36,560 nt of DNA, taken from assembly GCA_020048105.1 (NCBI GenBank), contig JAIFMW010000220.1, positions 1 through 36,560 on the forward strand. The letters run 5' to 3'. Under the pieces are notes generated by a model, which ran no database searches, was not told the origin of the DNA, and saw nothing but the letters and a program-made list of their open reading frames with translations. Below are positions 31,996 through 36,560 of the stretch, in pieces. The first letter of the stretch is position 1. Each line of letters opens with the position of its first letter. Position numbers and translations under genes: made by a program. The DNA is from Deltaproteobacteria bacterium (GTDB taxonomy: Bacteria; Acidobacteriota; Holophagae; Holophagales; Holophagaceae).

Positions 31996-33891
31996 ATGCC
32001 CTTTCCCCTCCGAGCTCTTGCCCTGAGTTCCTTCGCCCTTTTGATAACCGTTGCCGCTCGTGCCGACGAAGGCATGTGGACCTTCGACAATCTGCCGATC
32101 AAGCAGATGAAGGCGAAGTACAACTTCGAACCCACGCAGGAATGGCTGGACCATGTGCGCCTTTCCGCCCTGCGGATGTCGGGCGGCAGCGCTTCCTTCG
32201 TGAGCGCGGATGGCCTAGTGCTCACCAATCACCACATGGGGCATGGCGCCATCCAGCAGGTTTCCACCAAGGATCACGACTATGTGAAGAACGGTTTTGT
32301 GGCCAAGAACCGCACCCAGGAAATCAAGGTGCCCGGCCTTTCCATGTTCACACTTTTGGAGATGGAGAACGTCACCGCCGAGGTGGCGAAGGCCGTCACT
32401 CCGGAGATGACCGAACAGCAGGCGGCGACCGCCCGTCGGGAAGCCTTCGACAAGCTGGTGAAGGACCAAAATGAGCGCACCAAACTGGCGTGTGAGCCGG
32501 TGACGCTCTATCAGGGGGGTCAGCTCTGGATCTACCGCTACAAGAAGCATGACGACGTTCGTTTGGTCATGGCGCCCGAATACGATGTGGCCGCCTTCGG
32601 TAAGGAATGGGACAACTTTACCTGGCCCCGTCACGACCTGGATTTCAGCCTCTTTCGCATCTACGAAAATGGCAAACCTTACAAGGCTCCTCATTACCTG
32701 AAGTGGGCCAAGCAGGGAGCTGCCTATTCCGACATGACCTTCACCGTAGGGCACCCCGGGCGCACGCTCCGCTTGATGACCCTGGCTCAGATGGAGGCCG
32801 ACCGGGACACCTTTGCCCCCATGCGCATCAAGGGCCTAGATCGCGCCCGCAAGGCCCTCCATGTTTTCGCTGCTCAGGGCGAGGCGCAGGCTCAGCAGGT
32901 TTCCGCCCAGATCATGGGCACGGAGAATGCCTTTAAATCAACCACCGGTGACCTGGCCGGACTCAACGATCGCGTGGCTATGGCCCGAGTCGCGGCCGCC
33001 GAGAAAGAACTGCGCGAAAAGGTAGCCGCCGACCCCGCCATCAAGGCCCTGGCGGGCGAAAGCTGGACCAAGATTGAGGAAGCCCTTCAGGTCACCACAT
33101 CACTGGTCAAAGAAATCGGCGCCATCGGCCAGTTGAACCGAGCTGCCGCTGGCATTAAGCGTGCCGGCGACACCCCGCTCACGCCCGCCATGAAGTCCAC
33201 TACCTTAAATGCCCTGCATGGAATTCGGGAAGACCTCGGCATCGAGCACTCCCTCATCAAGACGATCTTCGCCGGCAAGACCGATGACGAAGTGATGGCC
33301 GGTCTTAAGAATGGCCTCCCAGAGGATTTTCAGAAGGCATCCAAAGAGGTGACCCAGCGGAATCAGGCCGCCCAGGCTGTCATCTCCGAGCACCTCGTTC
33401 GCATCGCCAAGGCCCGCTTTGCCGTTTACGGAACCTCCACCTATCCCGATGCCACCGGCACGCTGCGCCTTTCCTACGGTGCGATCGAAACCTACCCCAT
33501 GGTGGGCACGCTCGTTCAGCCTTTCACGACGTTTGCTGGGCTCTATGACCGTCACTATAGTTGGGGCGGCAACGAAGCCAAGGCCGAACAAAGTTCCTGG
33601 GCCTTGCCCAAACGCTGGCTCGACCGCCGGGACAAATTGAGCCTTTTCACGCCCTACAACTACATCACGACCAATGACATCACCGGCGGCAATTCCGGTA
33701 GCCCCATCGTGAACCGCAAGGGTGAAGTGATCGGTCTGGCCTTCGATGGCAACATCGAAAGCCTGCCCGGCCGTTATTACTTCGATGGTCGCGTCAACCG
33801 CACGCTCTCCGTGGATACCCGCGCCATCGTGGAAGTGCTCGGCAAGGTTTTCGACGCGCCGCATCTCGTCAAGGAACTCACCAGTAAGTAA
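31996..33891 (+). CDS. S46-family dipeptidyl-peptidase, first of three
   Basis: A 631-residue secreted serine peptidase of MEROPS family S46 (DPP7/DPP11). A signal peptide covers about residues 1-23 (cleavage near AARA-DEG), followed by the family start DEGMWTFDNLP. The catalytic triad can be placed at His80 (LTNHHMGHG), Asp216 (WPRHDLDFSLFR) and Ser567 (TGGNSGSP). Gly585 in LAFDGN is the position that is Gly in DPP7 and Arg in the acid-specific DPP11, so a DPP7-like preference for hydrophobic P1 is expected. The protein is shorter than usual (near 700), because the helical cap between about residues 330 and 480 is reduced. I use the ATG at 31996 (AAGGAG 8 bases upstream) over the ATG at 31975. 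It lies 30 bp before the second copy. Confidence 0.95.
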   Translation: MPFPLRALALSSFALLITVAARADEGMWTFDNLPIKQMKAKYNFEPTQEWLDHVRLSALRMSGGSASFVSADGLVLTNHHMGHGAIQQVSTKDHDYVKNGFVAKNRTQEIKVPGLSMFTLLEMENVTAEVAKAVTPEMTEQQAATARREAFDKLVKDQNERTKLACEPVTLYQGGQLWIYRYKKHDDVRLVMAPEYDVAAFGKEWDNFTWPRHDLDFSLFRIYENGKPYKAPHYLKWAKQGAAYSDMTFTVGHPGRTLRLMTLAQMEADRDTFAPMRIKGLDRARKALHVFAAQGEAQAQQVSAQIMGTENAFKSTTGDLAGLNDRVAMARVAAAEKELREKVAADPAIKALAGESWTKIEEALQVTTSLVKEIGAIGQLNRAAAGIKRAGDTPLTPAMKSTTLNALHGIREDLGIEHSLIKTIFAGKTDDEVMAGLKNGLPEDFQKASKEVTQRNQAAQAVISEHLVRIAKARFAVYGTSTYPDATGTLRLSYGAIETYPMVGTLVQPFTTFAGLYDRHYSWGGNEAKAEQSSWALPKRWLDRRDKLSLFTPYNYITTNDITGGNSGSPIVNRKGEVIGLAFDGNIESLPGRYYFDGRVNRTLSVDTRAIVEVLGKVFDAPHLVKELTSK

Positions 33892-33921
33892 TTCCAAAAC
33901 CACACCTTCCTTGGAGGAAGC

Positions 33922-36009
33922 ATGCGCCTTCCGATTCTGGCAGCCCTTCTTGCCGTTCTTGTTTCGCCCGCCACGCTTCGCTCCGAGGAAGGGATGTGGA
34001 CCTTCGATAATTTGCCACTGAAAGCACTGAAGGCGCAGTATGCCTTCGAGCCCGACAAGGCTTGGCTCGATCATCTGCGCCTAGCCTCGGTGCGGCTTTC
34101 CGGGGGCAGCGCTTCCTTCGTGAGTGCCGATGGGCTGGTGCTCACCAACCATCACATGGTGCGCGGCAATGTTCAGCGCCTATCCACCCGGGAGCGGGAT
34201 CTGCTCAAGGATGGTTTTGTGGCCGCCACCCGGGAACAGGAACTGAAAGTTCCAGGCCTGGAACTATTCGTCCTTGTTTCCATGGAAAACATCAGCGAAC
34301 GCGTGCTGCAAGCTGGTCAGGCTGTGAAATCCGAAGCTGAGGCTCTGCGCGCCCGAGAGCGGGAAACCCAAAAAGCCCGCGAGGAGCTGCGCACCAAGAC
34401 AGGTCTCACCGTCGAACCAGTGGCCCTGTACCAGGGCGGCGAAACCTGGCTGTATGTCTATCGCAAGTTTACGGATGTGCGTTTGGTGATGGCGCCCGAG
34501 CTATCCGTGGCGCGCTTCGGCGGTGATCACGACAACTTTACCTATCCGCGGCACCATCTCGATTTTGCGATGGTGCGCGTGTATGAAGGTGGCAAGCCCT
34601 ATCGGCCGGAAGCCTTTCTTCAGTGGAGTGCGGGCGGCTTGAAGACCGGCGAATTGGCTCTGGTTTCGGGGCATCCCGGCACCACCAATCGCCTCTGGAC
34701 CTTGGCGCAGATGGAATATGCCCGGGATTTCGGTACGCCCATGCAGGTCGCAGCCAGCGGCCGTCGACGCGCCATTCTCGAAGCCTTCGCCCAGCGCAGT
34801 TTTGAAGCTCGCTCCCAAGTTGGCGGTCAGATCTACGGGATCGATAACGGTCTCAAAGCCACCAAGGGCTACCTCGCAGGACTGAAGGACGTGGAAGCCA
34901 TGAAGGCCGTGGAGCGCACGGAAACGGAACTGAAAAAGAAAGTGGCCGCCGACCCCAAGCTCAAGGCCTTGGCGGGTGGTAGCTGGGCCCAGGTACAAAA
35001 GGCACTAATCGAATCGCGCAAGCTGGCCCTGGAACTAATGTTAGTGAATGCGCGCGGATCCGAACTCCTGGGCATTGCCCTGCATCTGGTGCGTCTGCCC
35101 GTGGAAGTTAGCAAAATCGAAACCACTCGACTTTCCGAGTACAGCAGTGCCGCGCTGGCCCCTCTCAAGACTCGTCTAACTCAAGCCCGGCCAATCCCCT
35201 TCAATCCCGAACTCGAATTGCATCTTTTAACCGAAGGTCTGAAGGAAGCCCAGTCGATGCTGGGCAAAGAACATCGCTTCATCAAGGCCATGCTCGGTGG
35301 TCGGAGTGCGGAAGCAGTTGCCCAGGAGGCCGTTGCGGGTTCCAAGCTGCAGGACCCGGTTGAAGTGAAACGCCTTCTGGAGGGTGGAGCTCCGGCACTG
35401 GCAACCTGCATGGATCCCATGGTGGTGTTGGCCCGGAAGTTGGATCCTCTGCAACGCCAACTGCGGGAACGCAGTGAACGCTTGGTGGAAGGACCGCTTC
35501 GCGAACACGCTGCCCGCATCGCTCGCGCTCGTTTCGCCGTCTACGGCAAGGACACCTACCCCGATGCCACATCCACACTGCGGCTGTCGTACGGCACGGT
35601 GAAGGAATACCCAGCCAATGGCACTTTGATTCAGCCCTTCACCACATTACTCGGCCTCTTTGATCGCTACGAAGGGTGGGGTGGCGGCGAGTTCAATCTG
35701 CAGCGTGATACCTGGCGCCTTCCCGCGCGGTGGCTTGAGCGCAAGGACAAGCTCGATCTCCGCACGCCGTACAACCTCATCACCACCAATGACATCATTG
35801 GCGGAAATTCTGGTAGTCCCGTCGTGGATCGAAAGGGTGAGCTGGTGGGCCTTGCCTTTGATGGCAATCAAGAAAGTCTCGCTGGCCGCTACTACTACGA
35901 CGAACGCACCAACCGTACCGTTTGCGTGGATGCCCGCGCCATCCGTGAAGTGCTCACCAAGGTCTACGATGCCGAGCATCTAGTTAAGGAACTGATGGGG
36001 ACCAAGTAA
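33922..36009 (+). CDS. S46-family dipeptidyl-peptidase, second of three
   Basis: A 695-residue secreted peptidase of the same family. A signal peptide covers about residues 1-20, followed by SEEGMWTFDNLP. The triad is His78 (LTNHHMVRG), Asp214 (YPRHHLDFAMVR) and Ser630 (IGGNSGSP). Gly648 in LAFDGN again indicates the DPP7 type. The length is close to the family norm, and the helical cap (about 330-540) is complete with insertions absent from the first copy. It releases dipeptides from the N-terminus of oligopeptides outside the cytoplasm. The ATG has a strong GGAGG Shine-Dalgarno about 5-6 bases upstream. It is read with the first copy and separated from the third by a 165-bp gap carrying an inverted repeat. 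Confidence 0.95.
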   Translation: MRLPILAALLAVLVSPATLRSEEGMWTFDNLPLKALKAQYAFEPDKAWLDHLRLASVRLSGGSASFVSADGLVLTNHHMVRGNVQRLSTRERDLLKDGFVAATREQELKVPGLELFVLVSMENISERVLQAGQAVKSEAEALRARERETQKAREELRTKTGLTVEPVALYQGGETWLYVYRKFTDVRLVMAPELSVARFGGDHDNFTYPRHHLDFAMVRVYEGGKPYRPEAFLQWSAGGLKTGELALVSGHPGTTNRLWTLAQMEYARDFGTPMQVAASGRRRAILEAFAQRSFEARSQVGGQIYGIDNGLKATKGYLAGLKDVEAMKAVERTETELKKKVAADPKLKALAGGSWAQVQKALIESRKLALELMLVNARGSELLGIALHLVRLPVEVSKIETTRLSEYSSAALAPLKTRLTQARPIPFNPELELHLLTEGLKEAQSMLGKEHRFIKAMLGGRSAEAVAQEAVAGSKLQDPVEVKRLLEGGAPALATCMDPMVVLARKLDPLQRQLRERSERLVEGPLREHAARIARARFAVYGKDTYPDATSTLRLSYGTVKEYPANGTLIQPFTTLLGLFDRYEGWGGGEFNLQRDTWRLPARWLERKDKLDLRTPYNLITTNDIIGGNSGSPVVDRKGELVGLAFDGNQESLAGRYYYDERTNRTVCVDARAIREVLTKVYDAEHLVKELMGTK

Positions 36010-36017
36010 AAGCTATT

Positions 36018-36156
36018 CCACGGATGAGCACGGATGGACACGGATAAAAGAAAAACGAAGTCGGATCTCCGTGTCCCAACATCCGGTTCTTTCCTACGGA
36101 TCATCATCTTCCGCAACAAAACTGAATCTTCTTTTTCATCCGTGTTCATCCGTGGA
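36018..36156. repeat. Intergenic inverted repeat (CACGGATG-type)
   Basis: TCCACGGATGAGCACGGATG at 36018-36037 is repeated inverted at 36137-36156 with one mismatch in 20 bases. Each arm holds two CACGGATG-like units, and a third (CACGGAT) follows the left arm at 36039-36045. The 99 bases between are non-coding. It is of the same style as the repeat at 12946-12993 and fits a dispersed repeat family. Its right arm ends 19 bases before the start of the third peptidase gene, whose Shine-Dalgarno (GGAGA) follows a T-run. Confidence 0.8.
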
Positions 36157-36174
36157 CATTTTTTTGGAGACTTC

Positions 36175-36560
36175 ATGCGCCTTTCGCTTCTCGCTCTGAG
36201 TCTTGCCTGCACCCTTCCCGTGCTTCGTGCGGACGAAGGCATGTGGACCTTCGATAATGTGCCCACCAAAAAAATCCAGGCCAAATACGGATTCGAACCC
36301 GATGCCGCCTGGTTGAAGCGCCTCCAACTTGCCACCCTGCGTTTCCCTGGGGGAACGGGTTCCTTTGTGAGTCCCGAAGGTCTCGTGATCACGAACCACC
36401 ACGTGGGCCGCAGCGCCATTCAGCAGGTTTCCACGGCCAAGGCCGATCTCATCAAGGATGGTTTCACTGCAGCCACCCACGAGCAGGAGATCAAGGTGCC
36501 AGGCCTCGAACTCGAGATGCTCATCTCCTTCGAAGATGTCACTTCGCGCGTGAACGCCAC
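36175..36560 (+). CDS. S46-family dipeptidyl-peptidase, third of three (cut by window end)
   Basis: The first 128 codons of a third copy run off the right edge. A signal peptide covers about residues 1-19 (MRLSLLALSLACTLPVLRA), followed by DEGMWTFDNVP. The catalytic His76 is present in ITNHHVGRS. The following IKDGFTAATHEQEIKVPGLE segment matches the other two copies. The start ATG at 36175 has GGAGA 5-6 bases upstream. No internal stop or frameshift is seen in the visible part. It is more like the first copy in its AIQQVST segment. The Asp, Ser and specificity residues lie beyond the window. Confidence 0.93.
   Translation, partial: MRLSLLALSLACTLPVLRADEGMWTFDNVPTKKIQAKYGFEPDAAWLKRLQLATLRFPGGTGSFVSPEGLVITNHHVGRSAIQQVSTAKADLIKDGFTAATHEQEIKVPGLELEMLISFEDVTSRVNA

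Noticed and set aside
33205-34074. 289-codon open frame on the - strand
   Set aside because: It spans the junction of two S46 genes antisense to both catalytic regions, and has no motif of its own.

Overview
The window is moderately GC-rich bacterial chromosome, densely coded, with no rRNA, tRNA, CRISPR array or transposase that I can see. The gene content points to a Gram-negative, outer-membrane-bearing bacterium: a TonB-dependent receptor with a carboxypeptidase-regulatory-like N-domain, a TolC/CzcC-type channel and tandem S46 dipeptidyl-peptidases. This mix, plus a fused E1 alpha/beta dehydrogenase and a RodZ-like protein, is what I would expect in Acidobacteriota, most likely the Holophagae (Geothrix/Holophaga-like). 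That assignment is inference from gene content, not a database match.

Layout. (1) 12-1330: a membrane protein (-) diverging from a YqgE/AlgH protein (+). (2) 9871-1366 (-): a tight seven-gene run: GAF protein with a degenerate GGDEF domain, fused 2-oxoacid dehydrogenase E1, response regulator with a wrecked sigma-54-activator domain, MoxR ATPase, RodZ-like protein, unknown conserved protein, DUF2344 protein. A Nfu iron-sulfur scaffold lies just upstream. (3) 10560-12860 (+): SDR/DUF2867 oxidoreductase and a SuhB-type phosphatase, followed by a 339-bp intergenic region full of inverted repeats. (4) 19410-13200 (-): MacA-like fusion protein, two MacB-like permeases without an ATPase, an exported beta-carbonic anhydrase on a Pro/Lys-rich stalk, and a PLP amino-acid decarboxylase. 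(5) 19508-23327 (+): an iron module (Fur-box-like promoter, TonB receptor, ZIP transporter, ferritin, terminator). (6) 23495-31351: a kdpE-like regulator and an N-terminally shortened KdpD-like kinase (-) diverging from a CzcB-CzcA-CzcC heavy-metal efflux operon (+). (7) 31377-31845 (-): a frameshifted pseudogene. (8) 31996-36560 (+): three tandem S46 dipeptidyl-peptidases, the third cut by the window end.

How the parts fit. Regions 5 and 6 form a metal-handling block: uptake, membrane transport and storage of iron next to efflux of divalent metals, the latter probably controlled by the divergent two-component system. Region 8 suggests growth on peptides, with extracytoplasmic release of dipeptides. 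Region 4 joins CO2 release (decarboxylase), CO2 hydration (carbonic anhydrase) and an ABC-type export apparatus in one transcription unit. Region 2 contains two signalling proteins whose hallmark catalytic motifs are lost, in one unit with a MoxR ATPase and a RodZ-like cell-shape protein. I regard regions 2 and 4 as the most likely places for something undescribed.
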